The notes under the pieces: generated by a model
Told to the model about the DNA's origin: nothing
What the model saw: only the letters and a program-made list of their open reading frames with translations
Databases searched by the model: none
Assembly (NCBI RefSeq): GCF_002775205.1
Contig: NC_036456.1
Coordinates: 26,509,850-26,573,849 of the forward strand
DNA length: 64,000 nt
Origin: Xiphophorus maculatus
Taxonomy: Eukaryota; Chordata; Actinopteri; Cyprinodontiformes; Poeciliidae
Direction of reading: 5' to 3'
Shown here: positions 15,001 to 24,487 of the stretch, in pieces
How the letters are laid out: every line of letters starts with the position of its first letter
Position numbering within the stretch: the stretch's first letter is position 1
Made by a program: the position numbers and the translations under genes

Positions 15001-17206
15001 AACCAGTGTGTCACTTTGAGAATATAGATGATTTTTTTCAACATTATGTGTTTGTGTCTGCAGGCTTTCAGGCTGCCTGATCACAGAGGAAGGCTGTGCT
15101 GCTCTGGCTTCAGCTCTGACTGTGAACTCCTCTCACCTGAAGGAGCTGGACCTCAGCTACAATAATCCAGGAGAGGCAGGAATGAAAAGTCTAGAAGCTA
15201 TATTGAAGAATCCAAGCTTCAAACGGGACTCTCTGAGGTAAGGAAATATTTTCTGCAGCCACATAGAGCTACACCATTGCTTAATGCTAGATTCAGAATT
15301 GACACAGCGAAATATGGCAGCAAACCAGAAGGTGATGTTCAGGATCTTTGACAAATGAAGAGTTCTGGAGAGAAAAGGCAAGAAGGATTAATGATGGGTT
15401 GGTTCATCTTTCTAGACCAATCTGAAGTGTATGATAAACCCAAAAGCCCCAATGATAGGTTTATTTTAGTTCCTAACCTGCAAAGAATCAACCAGAGACA
15501 CAAATTACTTTTCCACAGAAGAGGAGAGGCTGAGCCCAGACGCGGAAATCCGCCGTCAAACACTGTCTGGGATCAACTCTGCCAGCTCTTTCTCTGCATT
15601 GCTCTTTATTATGTATAGAAAAAGGAGGTTGGGCTTTTTCACACAGTCACACAAAGAATTTGACCTTTACTACAGGATGTTCTGGAACCTTCTGTGGACA
15701 TGCCCTTACAAGGGCACGAGGCTGACCGCAACCAATCAGCCCCACAGAAAGCTGACAACACAGGAATGTGCAAACATCTCTAGCCTCCAGGCAAACATCC
15801 TAAAAATGGTTAATAGTGTATCACAGAAGAAAAGGAGTCAAGTAAACAACACACAAAATAATAATATGAAAACATAACCTTTCAAATAAACTCACAAGTA
15901 AATGAACTTAGATAATTTTTCTAACATCCAACCAGCCTCAGACAATGAATGCTAGTTTATATCAGAGACGTCTTGTAGTGCAGAAAGGGAAATCATGTTG
16001 GAGAGATAATTAGTTGTCCATACCAGTAAAAAATGATGTTGAGCAGTTCATACAGAGCTGTTCAAAACTATTTAAACAGCTTCAACTTTAACAAACACAA
16101 AGCAATGCATAATTGCAAAGTGGAAACATGATTGTTGTTTGTATCAATCAAAATTAGTATCCATCCATTATCTAGCATGCTTGTCCTTGCAGGGCGGCGA
16201 GAGATCAGGTACACTCTGGACAGGCTGTCAGTCCATCACAACATAACTAATAAGTTGTTGTTTTTTTAATCTAAATTTGAAAACGGGGCTGTGACTTAAA
16301 ATTAGATCTAATTCATAAACATGAATTGATCTATACCTTCTTAATTTCTTGCTGTATGTTTAGGATCTTTTGAACCTTATTAAATAATATACAGCTTAAT
16401 GCAACAGAATGAGGAAAAGGCATCTGTTATAACTGAACTGATAGTATCAGTAAAATATTAGGCTTTGGTAACAGAAAAGAGGTAATACCATCAAAACGCC
16501 TCCTTTCTTACAGCATGGAGCCTGCAGGAGACAAATGGATGACAGCAGGTCTGAGGAAGTGTAAGGGCATTTTTGATTCATAGCAGATTGTCTCATCTTT
16601 GCATGAATGAATTCAGAAAATTATACATCAGTAACTGCATTGTGTTTGTTCTGTCCTTCAGATTCCTGTCCACTAACAGTCGACCTAAACACTGTAAACA
16701 GATTCCTCAAACTTTCTGATGAAAACAGGAAGGTGACACATGTGGAAGAGGAGCAGCCGTATCCTGATCATCCAGACAGATTTGATCTCTATCAGCTGCT
16801 GTGTACTGATGGTTTGACTGGTCGCTGTTACTGGGAGGTTGAGTGGAATGGGAAAGTCTATGTATCACTGAGTTACAGGGGGATCAATAGAAAAAGAGTC
16901 AATGATGATTCCTGGTTTGGATTGAATGATAAGTCCTGGAGTCTAATCTGCTCTGATGATGGTTACACTGTTTGGCATGATAGTGTGAAAAAAGCTTTCA
17001 TCCCCATTCCCTCTTTCTCCTCCTCCTCCTCTGTCTCTGGCAGAGTAGCTGTGTATGTGGACTGTCCTGCTGGGACTCTGTCCTTTTACAGAGTCTCTTC
17101 AGGTACACTGATTCACATCTACACCTTCCACACCAAATTCACTGAATCTCTTCATCCTGCATTTGGGGTCAGGGATCTTTCAGGAGTGTGTTGGTTCTCA
17201 TTTTAG
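6049..17206 (+). CDS. Gene A: NLRC3-like receptor (FISNA-NACHT-LRR-B30.2), 9 coding exons, 1065 aa
   Basis: Coding exons: 6049-6119, 6201-6293, 6960-7032, 9563-9788, 12175-13969, 14050-14223, 15064-15237, 16514-16560, 16662-17206. All junctions are GT-AG and in phase; the total is 3198 nt with no internal stop. The start is the ATG 26 nt into the exon that begins at 6023, matching gene B ([10 protein letters not shown] versus [10 protein letters not shown]). Residues 1-154 are charged N-terminal peptides and an acidic helical exon. Residues 155-752 are FISNA, NACHT (Walker A GVAGIGKT at 251-258, Walker B FIFDGLDE near 322-329) and winged-helix; 753-868 are two LRR exons; about 884-1065 are PRY-SPRY. 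The likely role is cytosolic innate-immune sensing or regulation, as inferred for this fish family. It lacks the third N-terminal exon of gene B. The fourth donor reads GTCTGT, a weak site shared with B and C. Introns are loaded with transposons. Confidence 0.88.
7900..8230 (+). repeat. 3' end of a non-LTR retrotransposon (LINE), interrupted by a hAT element
   Basis: Lies in intron 3 of gene A. The three frames contain scraps of a typical LINE ORF2 C-terminus, and the T-rich tail ends AAAATGCCCTTCCCCTAGGG. After the inserted hAT element it resumes at 9109 with GATCAATAAAGTATTATCTT, the usual 3' end of such elements. The reading frame is dead. Confidence 0.6.
8231..9100 (-). mobile_element. 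hAT (Charlie-like) transposon with transposase C-terminal fragment
   Basis: Terminal inverted repeats CAGTGGTTCTCAAA (8231) and TTTGAGAACCACTG (ending 9100) are perfect. Flanks CCCTAGGG and CTCTAGGG form an 8-bp target-site duplication with one mismatch. On the minus strand 8984-8799 encodes [20 protein letters not shown], followed by NRLCLEKSL. This is the C-terminal dimerisation region of hAT transposases of the ZBED5/Charlie type. The catalytic part is missing, so the copy is a deleted derivative of an autonomous element. It inserted into a LINE tail in intron 3 of gene A. Confidence 0.85.
9563..9788 (+). CDS. Gene A exon 4: acidic helical linker before FISNA
   Basis: The exon is 226 bp, acceptor TTGTAG|GAG and donor CTCA|GTAAG, and ends in phase 1. 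It encodes an amphipathic start ([17 protein letters not shown]), then [10 protein letters not shown], an acidic run and a basic helix ending EVLANCLRL. The layout matches the exon that precedes the NACHT exon in fish NLRC3-like genes. The homologous exons are 28144-28369 in B and 42749-42983 in C. Confidence 0.85.
9859..10846. mobile_element. DNA transposon remnant (hAT-like, GC-rich ends)
   Basis: The ends look like AGGGGCGTCATATAGGGGG on the left and CCTGGCGGCGCTC on the right. Each is followed inwards by GGGGCCC and ATGACAA words in opposite orientation. The centre contains a long inverted repeat: 10137-10190 (AACAACCAATCAGAGG...) pairs with 10268-10325 (...TGATTGGTTGTTTTT). No transposase frame. 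It lies in the intron before the NACHT exon of gene A. Exact ends are uncertain. Confidence 0.5.
11100..12010 (-). mobile_element. Tc1-like transposon remnant in gene A intron 4
   Basis: Reading in the minus direction the stretch resembles a Tc1/mariner-type transposase gene that is badly decayed, with terminal non-coding DNA such as GTTGGGGTTAAATAA near its 5' end. The parallel intron of gene B (about 29040-29830) holds the same insertion, where the minus strand still reads [12 protein letters not shown], a Tc1 transposase motif around the second catalytic aspartate. Gene C lacks it. Confidence 0.65.
12175..13969 (+). CDS. Gene A exon 5: FISNA + NACHT + winged-helix
   Basis: This single 1795-bp exon starts after TTTAAG and ends GCTAT|GTAAGT. 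It opens with [17 protein letters not shown], the FISNA entry, followed by [16 protein letters not shown] and the conserved HEVRQIE. The nucleotide-binding P-loop [14 protein letters not shown] follows, then Walker [18 protein letters not shown], the sensor-like [14 protein letters not shown], and the winged-helix stretch [20 protein letters not shown]. All key NTPase residues are present (K of the P-loop, DGLDE). There is no frameshift. Intron 5 is only 80 bp. Confidence 0.92.
14050..14223 (+). CDS. Gene A exon 6: first LRR exon
   Basis: This exon is 174 bp (58 codons). Acceptor CTTTTCAG|ACTGAG, donor CTCAG|GTAAAA. It encodes [18 protein letters not shown], then [19 protein letters not shown], the ribonuclease-inhibitor type LRR pattern with one complete and one partial repeat. 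The phase joins exon 5 through codon ATA. Confidence 0.9.
15064..15237 (+). CDS. Gene A exon 7: second LRR exon
   Basis: This exon is 174 bp, acceptor TCTGCAG|GCTTTC and donor CTGAG|GTAAGG. It encodes [18 protein letters not shown], then [19 protein letters not shown]. It is closest to exon 47110-47283 of gene C. The same size and phase as exon 6 would allow loss or gain of LRR exons without a frame change. Confidence 0.9.
15356..15897. mobile_element. LTR-like insertion in gene A intron 7
   Basis: Gene A and gene C introns align on both sides of this block but gene C has nothing in between, so it is an insertion of about 540 bp. It begins TGAAGAG and ends CTCACA (TG...CA). On the minus strand it contains a CATAATAAAGAGC element that could be a poly(A) signal region. 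No target-site duplication is clear, and no protein is recognisable. A solo LTR is the best guess. Confidence 0.35.
16165..16255 (+). repeat. common teleost dispersed repeat fragment
   Basis: Contains AGCATGCTTGTCCTTGCAGG and GTACACTCTGGACAGG, words recalled from a very frequent fish interspersed repeat. The fragment sits in intron 7 of gene A. Identification is from memory of the repeat only. Confidence 0.4.
16514..16560 (+). CDS. Gene A exon 8: linker exon
   Basis: A 47-bp exon, acceptor TTACAG|CATGG and donor AAGT|GTAAGG, encodes [15 protein letters not shown] between LRR and B30.2. Equivalents lie at 34896-34942 (B), 48017-48063 (C) and 60153-60199 (D). Confidence 0.85.
16662..17206 (+). 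CDS. Gene A exon 9: B30.2 (PRY-SPRY) domain
   Basis: The terminal 545-bp exon follows acceptor CCTTCAG|ATTCC and ends TTTTAG. PRY signature: [20 protein letters not shown] and [13 protein letters not shown] signatures: [28 protein letters not shown] and [17 protein letters not shown]. The loop before RVAVYVD is a serine run that differs in length between paralogs. B30.2 domains bind proteins in TRIM and related families; the partner here is unknown. Confidence 0.9.
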
Positions 17207-18854
17207 AATAGTCCTAAGTGCTTTTCAAAACTAATACAACATCTCAAGAGCTATCAATGCATTAATAACAGGAGAAAATAATAGAAAGTCACATTAAATA
17301 AAACTGTTTTTTAAAAGAAACAACACAGTCCATCAATCTTAAGTCCAAACAAAGGAAAATTCTGGAGTCTAGGAACCACTGAACTAAAGGCTTTGTCTTC
17401 CTTTGTTTTCATTTTACCATAAAGAGTCATCATCAGGTCCTGATCACAGGAACATGTGGCTGAAGTGGCCTTCTTATATTCAATGGTGCCTGTCTGTGAA
17501 AACCACTTAAGTCAATAAAAGGATTTTAAATTACACTGTGGAAAACACTGAAGTCATTGTTACTGCATTGATTTTGGAGTCGCGTATAAAAACCTGTAGG
17601 ATTTGTCTGAAGCCTGGCAGCATCATCACACCTTGCAACCATTCTAGGGAAGGTATGCTAAAATACACAGAGTGCACTGGGGATCAAACCAAAGCATCAA
17701 TAATTAGTTCAGAGAATGTGAGAATAAAGATTTAATTACCAGATGATTAAAAGGAATGAATCAAAGACTGGATGTGAAGCCAAAGTAAAGTCAGAATGTA
17801 AGATTTTTCCCAAAACCTCTCGGTTCTTTGTCAATAAGCTCTGTGATATGCATTTTTCTCATGTACATCTTTGTTCTCTAAGTTTGTGAAAACTGGTTAA
17901 GAAGTAGATTTTCTTAGTTGCTATTGGTAACTGATGACAGTGTAATATAATCTACTTGCACTTTTGAGCCATTTGAACTGCACTATATTCTAATGTTACG
18001 GTAATGACGCTATGCATCGTTTCTTTTCTTGTGATTAGATTTATTGCCAATAAGAAGAATAAATACTTGGAAATATACTTCTTCACTAATATGTTATAAG
18101 TGGTACACATAAATGATATAAAAATGAGTGATATCTTATATTTGCACAACATTATTTATGTACATTATTTTATATCCTGCCCCATTAAGGTTGGTGTCAG
18201 GATCTGGGGGTGTTTGAATTAGGTTGTAGATTTTTGTCATTTTTTATGTTCCTTTGATTTTTCTACTTTAGTTTGCCCTGTTTTCCATTTCTGTTCTCCC
18301 TAGTGATTGTAGTCATGTTTTTCTTGCTTCTGAGTTATTTTCTGATGCTCTAGTTTATCATATTTCTTTAATCTAAGTTGTTCCTTAGTGTTAGGATTAT
18401 TTCCTGTTCCCCTGTATTCTCTCTCCACTTTCCTGTGTCACTTTCTCTTCCCTCCTCCTCAGCCTGGTTCCAGCTCCAACTACTCACACCTGCAGTCAGT
18501 TAGCTTTTTAGCCCTGGTCCATTGTTCCCACTATCAACCTCCCAATAGTGAAGCACCTTATTCTCCAGTTACAACTCGCTGGTTCATCATGTCATCTCAC
18601 CTCGTCCCCTCCTCCATGGATCCCTTCTGTTCTCTTTTTGTTTCTGTTTTGGATTTATTTTTTGTTTCTTGGACTTTGCATTTTTATTTTTTCATTAACT
18701 TTTGAACCTCACCTTCATATCCTGCCTGCTTCATTTGGCTCGATACATCAATACATCCTAACAGCTGGAAATGTCAAGTTTTTATTTTGGCTTCAAGTCT
18801 GTATGGTATTTACCTTTTCAGGTCAGGTTGGTGTTTACTTTTTCCCTGAATAAA
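17207..18854 (+). other. 3' UTR and 3' flank of gene A
   Basis: No coding exon. It aligns in patches with the 3' flank of B (35623-36993), for example CTAATACAAC near 17231 and the GAAAACTGGTTAAGAAGTAG block near 17889. A block of about 18185-18790, pyrimidine-rich and absent from B, is inserted in it. AATAAA at 18849-18854 followed by TGAAATCATG is the best poly(A) signal, in the same context as 562-567. An earlier AATAAA lies at 17297. Confidence 0.5.
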
Positions 18855-19144
18855 TGAAATCATGTTAAAAATTGTTTCTTGGATTTAATGTAGTGATCTT
18901 TGTCTGCTGTAGTAATTGTTGATGTGGGCACTTGATCAGGGCAGCATGAGAAGGAGGGGAAATAACCCATAGAAGACACCTGTTTATCTCTTAAATAAAT
19001 AACAGTAGTCAGTGAGGAGTTGTAACTCCATTAGGTTGTCTAGGGACATCACTAAAAGATGTGCTTCAACAGGGCAGTATTCATATTCAATGCAGGTTGT
19101 ATCGCTGTTAAAACTTGGGGGATACTATATATCCACCAGAGGGC

Positions 19145-19310
19145 AGCATTTCAATGCTAGCAACTTGAACACATTTCAGATTCAAACTCACTGTAACAGA
19201 CTGCTACACAAGATCTTTTCTGCCCACAATCATCAACATATACAATACATTTTTGAAGAATCTTGAATTAATGACATTTAATTTCCCTTTGGGATCTGTT
19301 AGAATATATT
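19145..19310 (+). repeat. LINE 3' tail remnant
   Basis: The phrases CAACTTGAACACATTTC, GAATCTTGAATTAATGAC and TTTAATTTCCCTTTGGGAT match the tail of the LINE remnant at 37080-37415 downstream of gene B. Only the last portion of the element survives. 18855-19144 and 19311-19569 show nothing else. Confidence 0.5.
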
Positions 19311-19569
19311 CTCATATTAACATGTCTTTGAGTTTTTGTGTCGTGTTTGTGCCGTCTAATTTGCTTTGAAGTGCACACCTGCAGGTTCTGTTCACTTTCT
19401 GTTTAGTTTTATTTTTGTGCATGTTGTTCTGCGGTGGTGGGCGGGACGGGGGTCAGAATGAATTGTTGGCAGCACTTTTCTGAAAAAGTTGGACCTGTGA
19501 GATAGCAATAAAGAGAATACAGTTATCTGACAATAGGATGTGTGGTTAATTGTGAATATGAGTACTGAA

Positions 19570-20650
19570 GAACAAAACACAACAGGGCCAATCAGGTATT
19601 TTTGAATTGTATCAAATTGAATCAGGTTTACTATTAAGTTGTTTGGCGGCTCCAACTCTGGATATATGCCATAAATTACTGGCCTTCTGAATATTTCAAA
19701 TATAATTGAATTATAACTATTCATGAACTAAATTTGATATTTTGCATTTTTGCTGACTAGTCACAACTGTAATTAAATATATCTTAAATTACATAATTAG
19801 TCAAGATGTATTAGATGTATTTTTAGATATGAAGTAGCCTTTATATGATTTGACTTGTGGAAATCCAACTACAGACATCGTAAAAGCAAATAATACCAGG
19901 CAAAACTAACGTAAGAGATAAATATAACTAGTTTCTGACTAGATAAAATTCTTTCTATGTTATGAACTGACAGCTTTTCTTTTCAGGTATCTTGAATAAT
20001 TATTCTGTCTAGTCAAAATATCTATTAACATATTATTGTGAAATTTCATTGAAAAAAAAATCAATAAATGTTTTTGAAAAGGCACAATTTTCACTTTAAC
20101 AGGTTGACAGGAGCACTTTTCATTATTCCAAGCTGTTTTTAAGTGCTTTGTGTGAATTTAAAAACACAGTTTTTAAGAGAGTAAATATAATTTTTTGGTA
20201 GATATTTGAAGCAGGCTTCCAGTATGTTGAGTTTGTGTTTTCCTCATGGCCCAAACTGCTGAGCTCTTTATATGCAGTGGGATTTTTGCCAATTTTCTCC
20301 AGAACACTCGGCATCATTGGAACCAGCCTTAATTCTGCAGGCAACTGTTTGGACAGCTCAGTGGCAGAACTAGTGGAGCTTACACACAATTCTTAATTCA
20401 GAAATTAAAAAAATGTATTTTGACATTTTTACATAAGATAAATCCGATGATGCCAATTGAGATTTCTTGAAAGGCCTGGCTCAGATACTTCAAAATGTAA
20501 CTGAAGATATTTTGATTTATTTTTTACTGAACTTAAATGCAGATGTGCTATATTACTATCCACAACAAACAAAATGTAATTAGACATATAGAATGTACAG
20601 TTTGACGGACGAAACCGATTATATGTGAAAACGGCCTGCCATAATTCATT
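19570..20650. repeat. AT-rich intergenic repeat with GATATC and ACTAGTCA words
   Basis: Homologous to 37430-38400 and 62650-63600, which occupy the same position between a receptor gene and the next promoter; part of it recurs at 22010-22340. Words such as GACTAGTC, AGATATCTT and AATTATTCTGTC recur inside each copy, so the family is internally repetitive. No frame and no recognised class. Confidence 0.55.
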
Positions 20651-20698
20651 TCCTGGAGCCATTGTTATTTGAAAAAAAAAAAAAAAAGCAGACACTAA

Positions 20699-20712
20699 GG
20701 TTTCACTTTCAC
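20699..20712 (+). promoter_or_regulatory. ISRE-like element upstream of gene B
   Basis: GGTTTCACTTTCAC matches the interferon-stimulated response element consensus AGTTTCNNTTTCNC except at the first base. The same position upstream of genes C (38449) and E (63680) carries AGTTTCACTTCCAC and AGTTTCACTTTCAC. It lies just before a conserved block, 20713-20759, ending in a splice-donor-like GGAAAG|GTAATT, which I take as a possible first non-coding exon. Confidence 0.5.
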
Positions 20713-20810
20713 TTGCCTTTTTCTGTTGCAGATTATTTTTTATCAATCTCCTAGGAAAGGTAATTCATTCGTTACGGACAGAACAATATAGATAATAATT
20801 AATCTATCAG

Positions 20811-21990
20811 CAGTGATGTCAGTAACGCGTTACTAAGTAACACTGACGTCGGACCACTTTTTTCAGTAACGAGTAATCTAACGCGTTGCTATTTCAAATC
20901 CAGTAGTCAGACTACAGCTACTTATCGAAATCACTTTGCGATACTATTTTCTTTTGTTATTTAATCGTATTTCCTCTACGCGTCTTGTCGAGTGACGACG
21001 TCTCTGTGCGACATAAATGTAAGCAATGGAGGGAGACGCGCATTTTGTTGGTGGAAAATCTGGAACTATTTTGAGTTTCTGTCGCCAAGACCAATTATTA
21101 TAAGCGGCTTTGGGATTTTTTTTGGTTTGTTTTTTAAGTCGCTTGCAAATTTAATGAGTGGCGGGTTGCGCCTTTTTGGGCTCGTTTTTGAACGTGAAGT
21201 TACTGATTTGGGCTTGGAAATAAACAGAGACTCATAATAAATCAAAAATAGGTCCGTCATTAAGGGAGTTTTAGTCAGGCTCTCCCTGTCCATCGTTTCC
21301 CGGATGATCCGTCCCGCTGTGTCTTTGTTAATGTCAAGTTAATATATTACCTCTGAATGACGTCGAGCTTCGCTTTGCGCTCCAGAAAATTGCAAACATT
21401 AAGACTAATTTGAACAGCGCAATAAACGTGAAAACAGCCACGAATAAACGTGTCCGTAGTTGCCAATAATTATAATGGCAACTTAACGCCATTATAATTA
21501 TTAATATTAAGATAAGTGTCACAAATCTGTGCAGCCATCTGAGTTGTGGAGCTGCAGGAGGAGCGCTGCGCGCTGCGCTCTGACACCAAACACAGGGCCG
21601 TAACGCAGAACCTGGAGGCTGGGGGATATATGGGGGCTTTAAAATCCTTCTTAGAGTTTTCCAGACAACAATGGAAAACAAATTAATCACGTTTTTTATT
21701 TGTACTGTTGTAACCATTAAAAAATCTACTCTTCAGTTCAACCTTATAAGTGGAGACACATTGTTGATGTTTCCATTATAAAATAGCTTATAATTAAGTA
21801 TTGGCAAAGATCAATGTAATTTTCACAGCGTTGTTTTTAGCAGCTGCTGAAAGTAACTAAAAAACTTAATTTTAATGTAACTTAGTTACTTTCCAAATCA
21901 AGTAATCAGTAATCTAACTAAGTTATTTTTTCAAGGAGTAATCAGTAATCCGATTAAAGTTACTTTTTCAAAGTAACTATGCCATCACTG
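20811..21990. mobile_element. DNA transposon with GTAAC-rich inverted ends
   Basis: Left end CAGTGATGTCAGTAACGCG and right end AAAGTAACTATGCCATCACTG are inverted relatives, followed inwards on each side by repeated AGTAATC/GTAACTTA words. No convincing target-site duplication. Inside, 21465-21479 and 21488-21502 form a perfect 15-bp hairpin with 8-nt loop. No transposase frame. It separates the possible first exon of gene B (ending 20759) from its conserved 5' UTR exon (ending 23495). Confidence 0.55.
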
Positions 21991-22009
21991 TTTAGATTTG
22001 TTTTAATAT

Positions 22010-22340
22010 TCAACATTTCTATATTGTGGCATTTTCTAACAATTTCGTCCATATTCTCTAATTGATTGGAAAGCTCCGTGGAAGCAGAAAGGGAGCTTGC
22101 AGGCATTTCTTAATTTAGAAATCTAAAAATTTTGACTAGTCATAGTTAAAAGACAGATATGTGACCCTTCAAATGACAAATTCGCCAACGCCATTTGAGA
22201 TTTCTTAAAAGACCAGATCTTCAGAATAGTCAAAATGTTGTTTCAAATCCAAACTCATTTTTAGATTGCTAGAGTGTAATAACATCGATCAAATCTAAAC
22301 GGTCTGCCATAGCATTCCTACCTGAAGTTTAGTAAAAATC
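22010..22340. repeat. partial copy of the GATATC/ACTAGTCA repeat
   Basis: Aligns with 20250-20660 and 38090-38400, sharing TTTGACTAGTCATA, TTTGAGATTTCTT and GGTCTGCCATA. The rest of the spacer, 22341-23340, shows no gene and no recognised repeat. Confidence 0.45.
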
Positions 22341-23344
22341 TCTCATAAATGATAGTGGTCGGCTGTAGGAGCCTTGCAATCGGTGGATCGCCAGATCGAT
22401 CCCTGGTCTACCTTTGAGATTTCAGTTTGGCGTATAACAGGCATTATTAAAAAAGAAACCAAAATATCACACCAGCATTCTGTTCTTTGTAAAAATTACT
22501 TTTGCAGTCTGGTTTATGGTTTTACATTGTAGATATAAACATAAACAAAATTAGTAATTTTGGCCGATTAGTACCGTTAAGTTTAGGGTAATTAACTGCT
22601 GGCAATATTACAATTTTTTTATGAATTCTACAATTACTTGTATTTTTACAATATATTTCTGTGTTTTCTACATTTCATGACTGTCTAAATCACTTGAAAT
22701 ATGTGTTTATTGACTTACGGTAACTCCATGTATTTTCTACTTTAATAAAATGTTTTGGATATTACAGTCAGTAACTGTTGGTATTTTACCATTTTGTACT
22801 GTAAATTTACGGAGTTTTTTTTACAGTGTTGTCTCCACCCTTTTTAGCCTGTTTTTTAAATTTGCTTTTCTGTTACATACATCATGAGTTAATTAATAAA
22901 CAAAAAACAGCACTGAAGAAATGTTTTGTTGTGATTAAATCGTATTTACTGTGAGGCCACTAAGTTGTTGCATTCACTTTGAAAAAAATAAATGTGCACA
23001 AAATCCAACTTTTATCTTTTGTGTTGCTTTAGGATTATATCTGAAACCTCCGGTAAGACACTAAATAACTACAATAAAGCAATTTGAGATTGTTTAGTGA
23101 TCTTGCATGAAAAAGTGTCAACCAACATTTTTGGCTGGAAAAAAGTTTTTTAGCCTTGATACTTTTGCTAGTATCTTTGGATTGGAGAGACACACAACGA
23201 TTAAAACACAGACTGGAAGGAAATTCTAACCAGCATCTGCAGAACATGAAGCTTATTTTAGATGCATCTAGCAAGAGACTTCCAACCTCGAGGACTTTTA
23301 ACCTGCAGCCTCGTGACATTTCTTTCTACAAAGGCGTGTTCACT

Positions 23345-23495
23345 TAGAAACAATGAGCAGCACTTAAACGCCTCCCTCACAGGTGAGGCTCTGATGACAG
23401 GCAGACTGTCACCACCCCAGTGACGCGGCACTTCCCCATATTTCTCTATCAAACGCTTTCACATTTCATTTCGCTGTGAAGCAGAAAGATTTAAG
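23345..23495 (+). promoter_or_regulatory. predicted 5' UTR exon of gene B
   Basis: Conserved with the blocks ending at 4895, 38725 and 63963. Starts around CACTTAGAAACAATGAGCAG and ends TTTAAG|GTAAGATAAT. TTTCACATTTCATTTC near the end is shared with C and E. No coding frame is conserved. The intron continues to the exon at 24462. Confidence 0.5.
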
Positions 23496-24487
23496 GTAAG
23501 ATAATAGCCTCTTTGATGCTTAACTTGTCTTTTACAGGTTTATTTCTTGTAATTATCTTTACTTGTATTATATACATTAAACCAAAGAGGGAACTAAAGT
23601 CAGTTCTGATTTTGTATTCGCTGCTTTATGCAGAATAAAAATAATCGCACAGACTGGTGAGAGAGAAAAACCAGTTGGTGCAAATACAAGCCTCAACTTG
23701 GTTTCCAACTATTCCAGGTCTCTTCAAATCTATTTCCTTATTCTTATTTGTTGTATAATTACAGAATATTTCCCCATTACAAAAGTGTTGGAATAATTTA
23801 ATTTCAATCTTCTGTAGTTGGGTCACTAGGCCCAAGCAGTGAAAGCACTGCGACACTATAAGACATTTTATAGTTTTATAGAATGTTTCTTATTCTTTCC
23901 ACAAATTCATCAGATATTTTGAGGGCTAAACAAAATTAAAACCATAGGTGGAAATCCCACTGGAGATACAAGGAATGTGACCACACCTTTCACAAAGGTG
24001 AAACCATCACTGTAAACAGAGATTAGCTCCTCCCAGATGTTAAAGAGACGACATTTATTGTTTTGCAACACTTCCTTAGGTTGGCATTTACAGAACATTA
24101 CCTGACTGACTGAATGTTGTTTGGCCAGTAATTTCTGATTATCACGTGGTGCCCAGACTTATTTTTACTAAAACAACTAGCAACTTTTGTTCATTATAAT
24201 TATCAATAGTTTGAAGAGCGTGCTCACAAATATGAAAGTTAACATTTAAAATCATGACATTTCTTTTAAATATTTATTAGGAATATTCTTGCTTTTTTGC
24301 CAGTTCTCTTCCTGCTTCTTTGTTTGCTGGTTTTGCTGTCTAATGCTGTTAGCTGGTAGTTTTATTGAACAAACAATGTGAAGAAAACAGTATTTGCTGA
24401 GCTGAAGTACTGATGAGTGAATTGTATTCCTTCACCAGTTTAATATAATCACTCTGTGCAGATTGATGTGGATCTGAACTCAGCATC

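Noticed and set aside
16607..16661. In-frame ATG upstream of the gene A B30.2 exon as a separate gene start
   Set aside because: The stretch precedes a good splice acceptor at 16661 and is not kept open in B or D; it is intron sequence.
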